DNA of 64,000 nt. Source: Pedobacter mendelii (GTDB lineage Bacteria; Bacteroidota; Bacteroidia; Sphingobacteriales; Sphingobacteriaceae). Every line of letters begins with the position of its first letter. Positions within the stretch are counted from its first letter, which is position 1. The translations under genes were made by a program, and so were the position numbers. The DNA is taken from NCBI RefSeq assembly GCF_014635725.1, contig NZ_BMDJ01000004.1, positions 310,001 through 374,000 on the forward strand, read 5' to 3'. A model generated the notes under the pieces. That model had not been told where the DNA came from. It did not search any database and saw nothing but the letters and a program-made list of their open reading frames with translations. This document shows positions 35,126 through 45,446 of this stretch, piece after piece.

Positions 35126-38100
35126 TAGCTAAGTTTAACCTGAAGGTATTTTCCCTCTTGATTTGAATCCTGCACGAACCAGGCCGGATTTCCTTCTCTA
35201 TCTTTACCAAGTTTGGCGCCCGTAACTGGTGGGTTATTTTTATCAACAACCACCTCATCAATCTTAAAATTATTATTTACCTTATTTACTGATGGGAAAA
35301 ATCCTGCTTCAATCATTTCATCCATACTTTCTACAAAGCAGCTAATTATGCTATCGATGTTTTGGTAAGTTAATGTTTCTGTAATGAAACAAGGAAAACC
35401 ATCCAACACATGAATTCCTTTTTCACGCATCAAAACAAACATCAATTCGCTGTATGGAATTTCTTCATGATATTTTACTTTCCATAGCGAACCATAATTT
35501 GCTACATAAATTGGTAGTTTTCTTTTATCAAATTCTGCATTAACTGCTTTTGCTAAGTAAGCACCTTTATCGTTTAAATCTTGTTGCAAAGAAGGACCTT
35601 TTTCTTTCATGTAATTTAACGATGCTTTTGCAGATGCAAGCGCTAATGGATGCCTTACAAATGTTCCGGCAAAATAGGTTACACCAATTTCTGGATATGA
35701 TCCATCACCATATTCCCAGTTACCACCATCTAATGCATCCATTAAATTGCTGTTACCAGCAATTACGCCAATTGGTACACCTGCCCCAATAACTTTACCG
35801 TATGATGCGAGGTCAGCCTTTATGCCAAATAATGCTTGTGCACCACCTGGATGCATTCTAAAACCAGTGATTACTTCATCAAAGATTAATGGAATACCAG
35901 CATCAGTTGTGATTTGTCTTACCTTTTTTAAAAATTCTATTGGCACAAATTCTGGCCTTCTGCTTTGTACAGGCTCTACCAGCACTGCTGCAATTTCGTT
36001 TGCTCGGTCTTTAATAATTGCTAAAGATTCATCGGTTCCGTAATCTAGAACCAAAATGTTTTGAACGGCCTCGGGCATAATACCTGCAGCTGCTGGAAAC
36101 GACTTTAATTTTTTCGTTCCTCTAACCAGAACTTCATCTATAATTCCATGGTAAGAACCTGTAAATGCAACGATTAATGAACGGGCTGTTACTGTTCTAG
36201 CAATACGAATACAGCCCAAAACCGCTTCAGAACCTGTACTACAAAGTGCAGCTCTTTCAAATCCGGTAAATTCGCAGATTAATTTACTAACTTCTGCCGC
36301 CAATTCGTGTTGAGGACCAACTTCATAACCTTTTTCAATTTGTTCATGCATGGCATTCTTAATCACCTCAGGCTGATAACCTAACATGTTCGATCCAAAT
36401 CCATTTAAAGCATCGATGTATTCATTTCCATCAATATCCCATAATTTACTTCCACTCGATTTATTTACGACGATTGGGTAAATGAGTTCTTTAGTTGCTG
36501 GCCTGAAGCCTGATACAACTCTGGGGTCGGCCATGTACGACCTACTATTCTTTGTATATTCTTTGCTTTTTACGGTCTTCTTATTATAACGTTCGGTCAA
36601 ATTTGAAATAAAATTTAATTGTTTTTGATTTAAATCATTCGATTGACGTTCAATTCTCGGCGTAGCTCCGAAAGGTTTCTGGATTTCTGCCTTTTCCTCA
36701 GCTGATAAATCAGCATCTAGAGCTTTTGGTAGGTTGTTATTATTGTTGTTGTTTAAGATGGTTTGTTGAACAGGTACATTAGTTGTAGGCGTTTGTCCTT
36801 GCATTAAAAGTACTTGTTTTGAAAGTATTTCTAGTTGCTGAGCGATTAGACTTAATGCACTATCATTACCTACAGAATTATGGTTGTTCTGTTGAGAATA
36901 GTTAAATGAAGATGTAGTGTTAGCTGCAAATTGATGATTATTTTGACTAGAAACAGGTAATGGAGTATCCTGTGGAGTGTTCTCATTTAAATATTTAACT
37001 AATGATTCTACCGATGGATATTCTTCATTTAATTTTCTGAAAGTAATTGGTAAGTTAAATTCACGCTTTAAAGAAATTGCAACTTGGGTTAATAGTAAAG
37101 AGTCTAAACCCAATTCAAGGAAATTTCTTCCCGAATCGAGTTCATTAATTTCAATACCTGATGCATCTTCTAATATTCGTTTTACTTTAGTTGTCAGGTT
37201 GGTAATTCTCATCTCATTCGTATTTAGAGGGATAATTTCAGGCGATTCATCTTTTAGAATAGTCTGTTCTTTTGCAAAGGTTTTAGTTGTCAACGGTTCA
37301 ACCCAATATCTTTTTTTATCGAATTGATAGGTTGGAATAGTGATAATCTTTCTTGATTGTTCGGCATAAAAACTTTGCCAATCTGGAGTTATGCCATTAA
37401 GCCACAATTGGCCTAAAGCATGCAGGAGGGAAGCATATTCGTTATCCTTATTGCTTAAGCTTGATAGTACAATAGCTTTGGTAGATTTAGCAGCGGCAAT
37501 TTGTTTAGTTAAAGCACTTGTTACCGTTCCTGGACCAATTTCTATAAAAACAGTATTATCACCATCAAGTATTGTTTCTATTGCTTTTGAAAATTGAACA
37601 GTTTGTCTTAAATGATTTGTCCAATAATCAATACTTAATGCCTCGTTTTCAGTTAATGTATGACCTGTTACAGTTGATATAATTTCTTTATCGGGAATGG
37701 ATAAGGTTATTTGAGATACAATTTCTATGAAATCACTCAATATTGGGTCCATCATTGATGAATGAAAAGCATGGCTGGTAAGCAAAGGCTTATTAGCAAT
37801 TTCTGCTCTATCTAATATTTGGGCCAATTCGGCAATTTGTTCAAATGAACCTGCAACAACACATACTTTTGGGCTATTTATGGCAGCAATAGATAGTTCG
37901 CCAAATAACAAACCTTTAACTACGTCACTATTTTCTCTAACAGAAAGCATGGCACCTGCTGGCAATTTACTTATTAGCCGTCCGCGGTTTGCCACCAATT
38001 TTAAACCATCCTCTAAAGAAAATATGCCTGCCAAATGTGCGGCAACATATTCGCCAACGCTATGTCCGCATAATTTGGTTGGCTTAATTCCCCAACTTAT

Positions 38101-41100
38101 CCAAAGTTTAGCTAAAGCATATTCGGTAACGAAAAGTGCTGGCTGCGTATATTTCGTATCTTTTATATTTGCATTCGAGAGCTCATTTATTTCTTCAGGA
38201 TAAATAACCGTTCTAATGTCTCTATCAATATAGCGTTTCAGAATTCCGGCACATTCATCAATTGCAGCTTTATACACCGGTTCTTCTTTATAAATTGATA
38301 AACCCATATTCAAATACTGTGCACCTTGACCTGGAAAAGTAAATACAATTTCCTCCGGTATTTCGGTTAAAGTATTGCTGTTGTATATATTGTTCTGTGC
38401 TAATAATTCTTTTGATTGGTTTACTGAATCTGAAACTATAAAACTGCGGTAATTGAAATCTGTTCGGGTTTTTTGTAGCGTATAAGAAACATCAGCAAGG
38501 ATTTGGTCTGGTTTATCAGTTAGCCAAGTATTTAATGCTTTTGCATAGTTTTCTCTGCTAATTACAGAATTTGCAGACCAAGTGATTAACTCAGCTGGCT
38601 TGGATTTAGAAGCTTCCTGTTCAATATTTTTATATTCTTCAACAATTACATGAACATTGGTACCACCAACGCCAAAAGAACTCACACCAGCAATCCGATT
38701 TTTATTTTGCCAATCAGTAAGTTGTGTATTTACATAAAAAGGACTGTTAGAAAAATCAATGTTATGGTTTGGGGTTTTATATCCAAGAGATGCAGGGATT
38801 TTTTTATAAGTGAGAGCTAAAGATGTTTTAATCAATCCGGCAACGCCTGCAGCATGGGTTAGGTGACCAAAATTGCTTTTAACAGAACCAATTGCACAAT
38901 ATTGCTTTTCAGTTTGCAAGCCAAAAGCATCAACTAAACCTTCAAATTCAATGGGGTCGCCAATTGGTGTGGCGGTTCCGTGAGCTTCCACGTAACTAAT
39001 TTCAGATGCACTAATACCTGCATCTGAAATCGCAGCACTTATTGCTCCAGCTTGACCTTCACTACTTGGTGCTGTAAAACTACTTTTAGCAAAACCGTCA
39101 TTGTTTACACCAACACCTTTAATTACGGCGTAGATTTTATCACCATCTTTTAGGGCTGCATCTAATTTCTTTAACAAAACGGCTCCAACACCATCACTAA
39201 AAACCGTCCCTGTAGAATTATTATCAAAAGGTGTGCAATGTCCATCTGCACTTAACATGCTACCTTCTTGATAGATATGGCCGCTGTTTATGGGCGAAGT
39301 AATGCTAGAACCGCCTGCAATGGCAATTTCACACTGGTTGGCTCTTAAACTATTAACAGCTGTTGCAACGGCTAATAATGAAGTAGAACAAGCAGAGTTT
39401 ACACTAATTGCCGGGCCTTTTAAGTTTAAATGATAGGCCGTTCGAGATGCTAGATAATCTTTATCATTTACTGATAAGACCTGTGTTTTACCTTGGTTTT
39501 CAATTAAATCAGGACGGCTTAAAACATTGTTTTCATAATATGTATTGTTACCATTGCCGGCAAAAACGCCAATTACGGCATTTTGCTTGGATGGCAAATA
39601 GCCTGTTGTTTCCAATACCTCATTCGCTATTTCAAGGAATACTCTTTGCTGAGGATCCATCAACTCTGCTAGTTTTGGGTTTATTCCGAAAAAAGAGGCA
39701 TCAAATTTATCTGCATCAGCTATTATTCCTCTAGCTTTAACGTAAGAAGAATCACTTTTTAAATAATCCGGTATGCTTTTATCTAGCTCTACTTCAGAAA
39801 AAAATGTCGTTGTTTCTCTTCCTTCTACTAATAAACTCCAAAATTCTTCTATAGTATTTGCACCAGGAAATTTTGCAGCCATCCCTATAATTGCGATATC
39901 TCTTGAATTATCTGAAAAGCTATTTTCTTGCTTTAATTTGCTTTCAATTGGATTTTTATCTAAAAAATTAGCTATTTCTGCAACCGTTGGAAATTGATAA
40001 AGCTTAGTTACAGGCAAAATATAATTAAACTTTGATTTTAATTCGGCAACTGTTTTTTGAGCCAGCAAAGAGTTTCCACCAAGTTCAAAGAAATTATCAT
40101 TTATACCAATTCTATCATAACCAAAAAGATGCTTAAAAACGGCTGCAATTTCTAATTCTTTTTGCGAAGATGGTTTTTTAAAAATTATGCTAGAATCTGG
40201 TCTTTCGCTACTTGGTATCGGAAGTAGTTTTCTGTCAACTTTTCCGCTTGTAGTTTTAGGAAATTCAGAAAGCCATACAAATGCCGATGGAATCATATAA
40301 TCGGGCAATTGCTGTGCAATTAGCTCTTTTAATGTATTTCCTTGATAATTTGTTTGGTCGCCAATTAAATAGGCCACCAAAATTTGCCTGCCAGGTAAAT
40401 CTTCTCTTAAAAGAACTGCAACCTGACTGATGTCTTTTTGTTGTGCTATGGCTACTTCGATTTCTCCAAGTTCTACCCGATAACCTCTTATTTTAATTTG
40501 CGAATCTCTTCTGCCCAAAAATTCGATGTTTCCATCAGCAAGTTTCAGAGCTAAATCCCCAGTTCTGTAAATTCGGTTATTAGTGGAGGGCTGTGTAACA
40601 AATTTTTCATTTGTTAATTCTGGTAAATTTAAATAACCCTCGGCAAGGCAAATGCCTTCAATGCATAATTCTCCGGTTTCACCATCAGGTAATTCATTTA
40701 GCTTTTCATCTAGAATGAAAATGTTTGTATTGTAAATAGGTTTACCAATATTTGGTAGGGCAGGCCATTCGGTAGGATTTCCTGATAACTTCAATTCAGT
40801 TACTACATGAGCTTCAGTTGGCCCATATTGATTGTATAAAATTGACCCTGGAATATTTGAAAAGAAATTTACAACCTGTGGTGTAACTTTAAGCTGTTCA
40901 CCAGCTGTCATTACCTCCTTCAAAGATTGCGGATAAAGATTGTTAACCAATGCACTTTCTGTTATGGATTGCAGTGCAACAAAGGGTAAAAATATCCTAT
41001 TAATTTCTTGTTCGGAAATTAAGTTGAGGAGCATAAATGCATCCAATCTTACATCTTCAGAAATTAAAATTAAGTTTCCGCCTGTAATTAATGTTGCAAA

Positions 41101-41748
41101 AATTTCCTGAAATGAAACATCAAAGCTTAGAGGAGAAAATTGTAATGTTTTGGTGTTTACCTTTGCTAAAGATTTTTCCTTTTGCCACAAGAGTAAATTA
41201 ACCAATGCACTTTCACCCATGCAAACACCTTTTGGGTTTCCTGTTGTGCCTGATGTATGTAGTATATAAATCAGCCTGTTTATATCTGCTTCAATTTGCA
41301 AACCCTCATATGGTAGGTTTATGCTTTTTTCCACACAATCTTCTACAAAAAGAATTTTGCAGCTTAAATCCGAGTATTTAGCTTCATGATTTTTAGAGAT
41401 AAGAAAAAGTTCTGCTTCTGAATTAGCCAAAACAAATGCTGCTCTTTCCCTTGGGTAGCTAACATCAACGGGAACATAAGCACTTCCTGATTTGATGATG
41501 GCCAGCAAACATACTATTACATCAATAGAACGCTCTGTAGAAATTGCAATTCTAGAACCAGGTTTAATATCGTTTGCAATAAGAAAATGAGAAATTTGAT
41601 TTGCCTTCTTATCCAAATCAACATATGATAAGTTTACATCTTCAAAAGTAAGTGCTATTTCATGTTGATGATTTTTTACGGCATCATTAATCAGCTCATT
41701 TAAAGTAAGTGTTGTGTTATTTGAAGAATTGATTAGAGACGAAAACAT
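35125..41748 (-). CDS. Hybrid NRPS/PKS: A-PCP-KS-AT-ACP-aminotransferase
   Basis: 2207 residues. There is no C domain at the front, so it is a loading module: A (about 10-515) with code DVQFMAQVV plus Lys503, closest to the proline code DVQLIAHVVK; PCP with Ser560; KS (615-1040) with Cys787, His923 and His962; AT (1135-1480) with Ser1230 in GHSVGEY and HAFH at 1326-1329, the malonyl signature; ACP with Ser1550; an Asn/Gln-rich linker (1590-1680); then a class III PLP aminotransferase (about 1740-2150) with DEVITGFR and Lys1985. No KR, DH or ER. The beta-keto group from malonate should therefore be changed to an amine, as in McyE or ItuA/MycA-like enzymes. No TE; the chain passes to the next protein. 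Confidence 0.95.
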   Translation of the reverse strand: MFSSLINSSNNTTLTLNELINDAVKNHQHEIALTFEDVNLSYVDLDKKANQISHFLIANDIKPGSRIAISTERSIDVIVCLLAIIKSGSAYVPVDVSYPRERAAFVLANSEAELFLISKNHEAKYSDLSCKILFVEDCVEKSINLPYEGLQIEADINRLIYILHTSGTTGNPKGVCMGESALVNLLLWQKEKSLAKVNTKTLQFSPLSFDVSFQEIFATLITGGNLILISEDVRLDAFMLLNLISEQEINRIFLPFVALQSITESALVNNLYPQSLKEVMTAGEQLKVTPQVVNFFSNIPGSILYNQYGPTEAHVVTELKLSGNPTEWPALPNIGKPIYNTNIFILDEKLNELPDGETGELCIEGICLAEGYLNLPELTNEKFVTQPSTNNRIYRTGDLALKLADGNIEFLGRRDSQIKIRGYRVELGEIEVAIAQQKDISQVAVLLREDLPGRQILVAYLIGDQTNYQGNTLKELIAQQLPDYMIPSAFVWLSEFPKTTSGKVDRKLLPIPSSERPDSSIIFKKPSSQKELEIAAVFKHLFGYDRIGINDNFFELGGNSLLAQKTVAELKSKFNYILPVTKLYQFPTVAEIANFLDKNPIESKLKQENSFSDNSRDIAIIGMAAKFPGANTIEEFWSLLVEGRETTTFFSEVELDKSIPDYLKSDSSYVKARGIIADADKFDASFFGINPKLAELMDPQQRVFLEIANEVLETTGYLPSKQNAVIGVFAGNGNNTYYENNVLSRPDLIENQGKTQVLSVNDKDYLASRTAYHLNLKGPAISVNSACSTSLLAVATAVNSLRANQCEIAIAGGSSITSPINSGHIYQEGSMLSADGHCTPFDNNSTGTVFSDGVGAVLLKKLDAALKDGDKIYAVIKGVGVNNDGFAKSSFTAPSSEGQAGAISAAISDAGISASEISYVEAHGTATPIGDPIEFEGLVDAFGLQTEKQYCAIGSVKSNFGHLTHAAGVAGLIKTSLALTYKKIPASLGYKTPNHNIDFSNSPFYVNTQLTDWQNKNRIAGVSSFGVGGTNVHVIVEEYKNIEQEASKSKPAELITWSANSVISRENYAKALNTWLTDKPDQILADVSYTLQKTRTDFNYRSFIVSDSVNQSKELLAQNNIYNSNTLTEIPEEIVFTFPGQGAQYLNMGLSIYKEEPVYKAAIDECAGILKRYIDRDIRTVIYPEEINELSNANIKDTKYTQPALFVTEYALAKLWISWGIKPTKLCGHSVGEYVAAHLAGIFSLEDGLKLVANRGRLISKLPAGAMLSVRENSDVVKGLLFGELSIAAINSPKVCVVAGSFEQIAELAQILDRAEIANKPLLTSHAFHSSMMDPILSDFIEIVSQITLSIPDKEIISTVTGHTLTENEALSIDYWTNHLRQTVQFSKAIETILDGDNTVFIEIGPGTVTSALTKQIAAAKSTKAIVLSSLSNKDNEYASLLHALGQLWLNGITPDWQSFYAEQSRKIITIPTYQFDKKRYWVEPLTTKTFAKEQTILKDESPEIIPLNTNEMRITNLTTKVKRILEDASGIEINELDSGRNFLELGLDSLLLTQVAISLKREFNLPITFRKLNEEYPSVESLVKYLNENTPQDTPLPVSSQNNHQFAANTTSSFNYSQQNNHNSVGNDSALSLIAQQLEILSKQVLLMQGQTPTTNVPVQQTILNNNNNNNLPKALDADLSAEEKAEIQKPFGATPRIERQSNDLNQKQLNFISNLTERYNKKTVKSKEYTKNSRSYMADPRVVSGFRPATKELIYPIVVNKSSGSKLWDIDGNEYIDALNGFGSNMLGYQPEVIKNAMHEQIEKGYEVGPQHELAAEVSKLICEFTGFERAALCSTGSEAVLGCIRIARTVTARSLIVAFTGSYHGIIDEVLVRGTKKLKSFPAAAGIMPEAVQNILVLDYGTDESLAIIKDRANEIAAVLVEPVQSRRPEFVPIEFLKKVRQITTDAGIPLIFDEVITGFRMHPGGAQALFGIKADLASYGKVIGAGVPIGVIAGNSNLMDALDGGNWEYGDGSYPEIGVTYFAGTFVRHPLALASAKASLNYMKEKGPSLQQDLNDKGAYLAKAVNAEFDKRKLPIYVANYGSLWKVKYHEEIPYSELMFVLMREKGIHVLDGFPCFITETLTYQNIDSIISCFVESMDEMIEAGFFPSVNKVNNNFKIDEVVVDKNNPPVTGAKLGKDREGNPAWFVQDSNQEGKYLQVKLS

Positions 41749-42424
41749 AATTTTAAATTATATCAAAAAAAGTTTAAAATACCCAGATTAAGATTTTAAA
41801 CTTCTTCTCTAAAATTTAATATTTAAATATAAAGTATCAGATTTAACAAGTAATATGGGTACTTCCGAAAAAATTCGGATATTTTGCATAAAAATAGCAG
41901 AATCAAATAAAAATGCTTTTAAAGCAAAAGAGCGGTAAAGGTGATTAAAAAATCTTTCTGGAAATCTTAATCCTATTGTTTGGTATTTAGTCATGATTGA
42001 GAGTTATCAACTTAAATTCACATTACTAAGCCGTATATATAACAACGACATATTTAATAGGGTTAAAAAATAAAAAGCCAATATACGTTAGTTTACTGAT
42101 ATGGGTCGAAAAACCAACATAGTATTGAAACTAATTATTCAAGTAACAAATATAACAAAAACACGTATATCTACATATTAAATATTTAAATATTATGCAA
42201 TTTGATTATCTCTAATCTTATTCTAATGTATCTTAAACCAAATAATTGATATAATGGCTGGTATTAAAATGAAATAAATACAAACTAATTTCATCAAAAC
42301 TAATAAAAAATATTTTTGGTTTTATATGGTTCAAAAAAGAGAAAAGGGTTTAAATCCATAAGCCCCAATAAACCAAACAAACTATTTATGAAGTTTAAAT
42401 AAAAACATCTGGTAAATAATTTGA
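41749..42424. other. AT-rich intergenic region upstream of the NRPS operon
   Basis: Between the start of the hybrid synthase gene and the terminator of the MBL gene. I find no convincing coding region. A CAAATATA sequence, which is TATATTTG on the minus strand, lies near 42146-42153 but has no partner box at the usual distance. The NRPS promoter must lie here; no regulator gene adjoins it. Confidence 0.5.
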
Positions 42425-42462
42425 TTAAAAAAAAAGAGATTAAAATTAATTAATCCCTTTTT
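42425..42462 (-). terminator. Rho-independent terminator of the MBL hydrolase gene
   Basis: On the minus strand GGGATTAA and TTAATCTC arms form a stem with one G-U pair and are followed by about nine U residues (42426-42434). It lies about 100 bases downstream of the stop of the MBL gene at 42562. Confidence 0.7.
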
Positions 42463-42561
42463 TGAGTTAATTTAAATCGTCCCGTTGATTTATTCCTAAC
42501 AAGACAAAAATCTCTAAATATTAGTTTCAAAACAATACCAATTATCTGGTATTTTTCATTT

Positions 42562-43404
42562 CTAAATGTGGAAGAGATTTAGCTGGTTAGGTTGATGTAG
42601 GTAAGGATTAAATTTATATTCTTCTTCTTTATCTTTATGATTTTCAATAAAGTATAATGGGCTTTCTTCATATCTTGATGCGATACTAACTGAAGTTTTA
42701 CCGGCAACAGCTTTAAACAAATTTTCTACCAGCGCAGGATCATTATTATCTTTAGATAAATGACTAAGTAAAAGATGACTCATAAATTCGGGCTTATAAG
42801 TTTGAAAAAGTGCTAAAGCCTGATTATTGGAAAGATGGCCTTTGCCGCTCGTAATTCTTCTTTTTAAGTGATATGGATAATTGCCATTTTCAAGCATCCC
42901 GACATCGTAATTCGATTCTAGAAATGCGGCATTACATTTTTTAAATTGAGTGATTAACCTTTCGCATACTGAACCAATATCGGTAAATACACCAACTCTA
43001 ACCTCATTACATTCAATACTAAAGCTATACGGATCTGCTGCATCATGGAATTTTGAAAAAGCAGATACTTTTAAATCGCCAATCCAAACCGGATCTAAGT
43101 GGTTAAATGTAAAAATGTTATTTTCATTTAACATCAACTTACTACTTTTTAACGTATTTACTGTTATGTAAACCGGAAGATTGTATTTTTTTGATAAAAC
43201 GGTAAGACCTTTTATATGGTCGCTATGTTCATGAGATATGAAAATAGCTTTAACTTTATTTAACGTTAAACCAAGTCTGGCCATTCGTTTTTCAATTTCT
43301 TTACAAGAAATTCCGACATCAACCAATACAGCTTCGTTATTGTTGCCAACATAATAACAATTACCGTTACTGCCTGAATTTATAGATGTGAAGTATAGTG
43401 CCAT
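42562..43404 (-). CDS. Metallo-beta-lactamase fold hydrolase (YycJ/WalJ-like)
   Basis: A 280-residue MBL-fold protein: FTSINSGSNGNCYYVGNN at the start, the metal motif ISHEHSDHIKG (HxHxDH, residues about 56-61), then FHDAADPYSFSIE with a metal His, GVFTDIGSVCE, and HLLLSHLSKDNNDP. The start GSNGNCY and HLSKDNN motifs are those of the YycJ/WalJ family, linked in Firmicutes to cell-wall and DNA-damage functions; in Bacteroidota the role is unknown. It has its own terminator, stands alone, and is probably unrelated to the NRPS operon. Confidence 0.85.
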   Translation of the reverse strand: MALYFTSINSGSNGNCYYVGNNNEAVLVDVGISCKEIEKRMARLGLTLNKVKAIFISHEHSDHIKGLTVLSKKYNLPVYITVNTLKSSKLMLNENNIFTFNHLDPVWIGDLKVSAFSKFHDAADPYSFSIECNEVRVGVFTDIGSVCERLITQFKKCNAAFLESNYDVGMLENGNYPYHLKRRITSGKGHLSNNQALALFQTYKPEFMSHLLLSHLSKDNNDPALVENLFKAVAGKTSVSIASRYEESPLYFIENHKDKEEEYKFNPYLHQPNQLNLFHI

Positions 43405-43532
43405 TAGCGTTTACTAAGGTAAGCTATTTCAACTTGAAGGCAAAAATAGATTTTAACATTTTAACTTTATTTAATACTAGGTTCGTTACACTTTAAAATT
43501 GTAGCAGCAATACCCTCCTTCAAAATAATTAT

Positions 43533-43540
43533 TAGTTTTG
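43533..43540 (+). promoter_or_regulatory. Possible -7 promoter box of the GH2 gene
   Basis: TAGTTTTG matches TAnnTTTG and lies 30 bases before the ATG at 43571, a usual distance. No TTTG is present 19 bases upstream, so the promoter is only half supported. Confidence 0.35.
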
Positions 43541-43570
43541 AATAATTATATCATTTTAAATACTAAAATT

Positions 43571-45400
43571 ATGCTGAACCCTTTCTTTAAATTAGTTTTT
43601 GTTTGTTTCTTGTTTCTCACATCTATATGTTTCGGTCAGATTAGCACAATGCAAAATATTCAGGCTCGTAAAATTCAAAGTCTTAATGGAAAATGGAACT
43701 ACATTGTAGATCCTTATGAAAATGGATATTATGATTATAGGCACGAACCTTTTGATCAATCTAAAACCGGAACAGGTGGTTTTTTTGATGATAGAGAACA
43801 AAAAGATAAATCAGAACTGATTGAATATAATTTTGATGGTTCTCCCCAAATGAATGTTCCCGGCGACTGGAATTCCCAATCAGAAAAACTCGAACTTTAT
43901 GAAGGAACGGTTTGGCTTCGCCGAAAATTCGATGCTCAGCCACAAAAAGGAAAGCGCTATTTTGTTTATTTTGGTGCTGTAAATTATGAAGCACATGTTT
44001 ACCTGAATGGAAAAAAAATTGGAATCCATAAAGGTGGTTTCACACCTTTTCAATTTGAAGTTACAGGGAAATTAAAAGCGGGCAATAACACATTGATTGT
44101 AAAAGCCGATAATACTCGAAAACTAGATGAAATTCCTACGGTAAATACAGATTGGTGGAATTATGGTGGCATCACGCGTGATGTTTATTTGGCAGAGCTG
44201 CCAGAACATTTTATTAGTGATTATAAACTCCAGCTGGAAAAAGGTAGTAGTAATTCGTTAAGCTTTTCACTAAAACTTGCTGATGCCTTTGCAGGTCAGG
44301 AAGTTTCTGTTAACATACCCGAGCTAAACCTAAAAAAAGATTATAAAACAGATAGTGAGGGCAAAATAAGTGAAGTTTTTATTTGGAATAACTTAGTACT
44401 ATGGTCGCCAGAGAACCCTAAATTATATACGGTAAATATAAAATCAGCTAACGAAACTATCGAAGATAAAATCGGTTTTAGAACCATCGAAGTAAAAGGA
44501 GATAGTATTTTACTTAATGGAAAATCTGTTTTTTTTCGAGGTATTTCCATGCATGATGAAAACCCTTTACTCCAAGGTCGCTTACGTTCGCAGGGCGATA
44601 TGCGCATGATGTTGCAATGGGCAAAAGATTTAAATTGCAATTATGTTCGTTTAGCACATTACCCTCATAATGAAGAAATGATTCGCCTGGCTGATGAAAT
44701 GGGCTTACTGGTTTGGGCTGAAGTTCCGGTGTATTGGACCATCAGCTGGGAAAATCCGGTTACTTATGCAAATGCGAAACAACAATTAACAGATTTAATA
44801 TCGCGTGATAAAAACCGTGCTAGTGTTGTGGTTTGGTCTATCGGAAATGAAACTCCGTTAAGTGCCCCTCGATTAAGCTTTATGACTAACCTTGCAGAAA
44901 CAGCTCGCTCTTTGGATGATACAAGGCTAGTAGCTGCGGCCTTAGAAGTTCACCGCGAAGGCAATACCATGATTTTGAACGACCCATTGGGTGAAAAAAT
45001 TGATTTGGTAAGCTTTAATGAATATGCTGGTTGGTATTTTGGTGGTTCTCCAAGTGAAATTTTAAAGTACGATTTCAACATTAAATACAATAAGCCGGTA
45101 GTAATTACTGAGTTTGGTGGAGATGCTTTAGGTGGTTTCCATGCTGATGAAAATACGCGATGGAGTGAAGAATATCAGGAAGCATTGTATAAGAACCAGC
45201 TAACGATGCTTAGTAAAATCCCTGCATTGAGAGGAATAATTCCATGGATTTTGACTGATTTCCGTTCACCAAGAAGACAGCATCCTGTTTACCAAAATTT
45301 CTGGAATCGTAAAGGCTTAATGAGTGAAACTGGTAAAAAGAAAAAAGCTTATTTTGTGCTTAAAAACTTTTATGATCAAATGCAGGAAAAATATAAATAA
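43571..45400 (+). CDS. Secreted glycoside hydrolase family 2 (beta-glucuronidase/galactosidase-like)
   Basis: From the ATG at 43571 the protein has 609 residues; an in-frame TTG at 43538 is unlikely. It starts with a signal peptide (MLNPFFKLVFVCFLFLTSICFGQ), followed by the GH2 sugar-binding domain (SLNGKWNYIVDPYENG; TDWWNYGGITRDVYL), a short immunoglobulin-like domain and a TIM barrel. The acid/base is Glu427 in WSIGNETPL and the nucleophile is Glu514 in VVITEFGGD. The size and the EFGGD and WWNYGG motifs fit beta-glucuronidase-like GH2 enzymes. It sits directly before the wreck of a GH88 unsaturated glucuronyl hydrolase, so uronic-acid polymer degradation is likely. Confidence 0.88.
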   Translation: MLNPFFKLVFVCFLFLTSICFGQISTMQNIQARKIQSLNGKWNYIVDPYENGYYDYRHEPFDQSKTGTGGFFDDREQKDKSELIEYNFDGSPQMNVPGDWNSQSEKLELYEGTVWLRRKFDAQPQKGKRYFVYFGAVNYEAHVYLNGKKIGIHKGGFTPFQFEVTGKLKAGNNTLIVKADNTRKLDEIPTVNTDWWNYGGITRDVYLAELPEHFISDYKLQLEKGSSNSLSFSLKLADAFAGQEVSVNIPELNLKKDYKTDSEGKISEVFIWNNLVLWSPENPKLYTVNIKSANETIEDKIGFRTIEVKGDSILLNGKSVFFRGISMHDENPLLQGRLRSQGDMRMMLQWAKDLNCNYVRLAHYPHNEEMIRLADEMGLLVWAEVPVYWTISWENPVTYANAKQQLTDLISRDKNRASVVVWSIGNETPLSAPRLSFMTNLAETARSLDDTRLVAAALEVHREGNTMILNDPLGEKIDLVSFNEYAGWYFGGSPSEILKYDFNIKYNKPVVITEFGGDALGGFHADENTRWSEEYQEALYKNQLTMLSKIPALRGIIPWILTDFRSPRRQHPVYQNFWNRKGLMSETGKKKKAYFVLKNFYDQMQEKYK

Positions 45401-45446
45401 GTATAATAAGATCATCCTTAGATATGAAATAAAGTGTTAAATTAAT

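Noticed and set aside
36715-36760. Simple repeat as a regulatory or CRISPR-like array
   Set aside because: It is the coding sequence for the poly-Asn linker of the synthase, in frame with the protein.
35550-39997. Several plus-strand open frames opposite the hybrid synthase gene
   Set aside because: All are antisense shadows of the 2207-residue gene, whose domains run without break; none has a recognisable protein pattern.
41809-41994. Minus-strand 61-residue open frame upstream of the synthase
   Set aside because: It has no protein-like pattern and lies in a very AT-rich promoter region.
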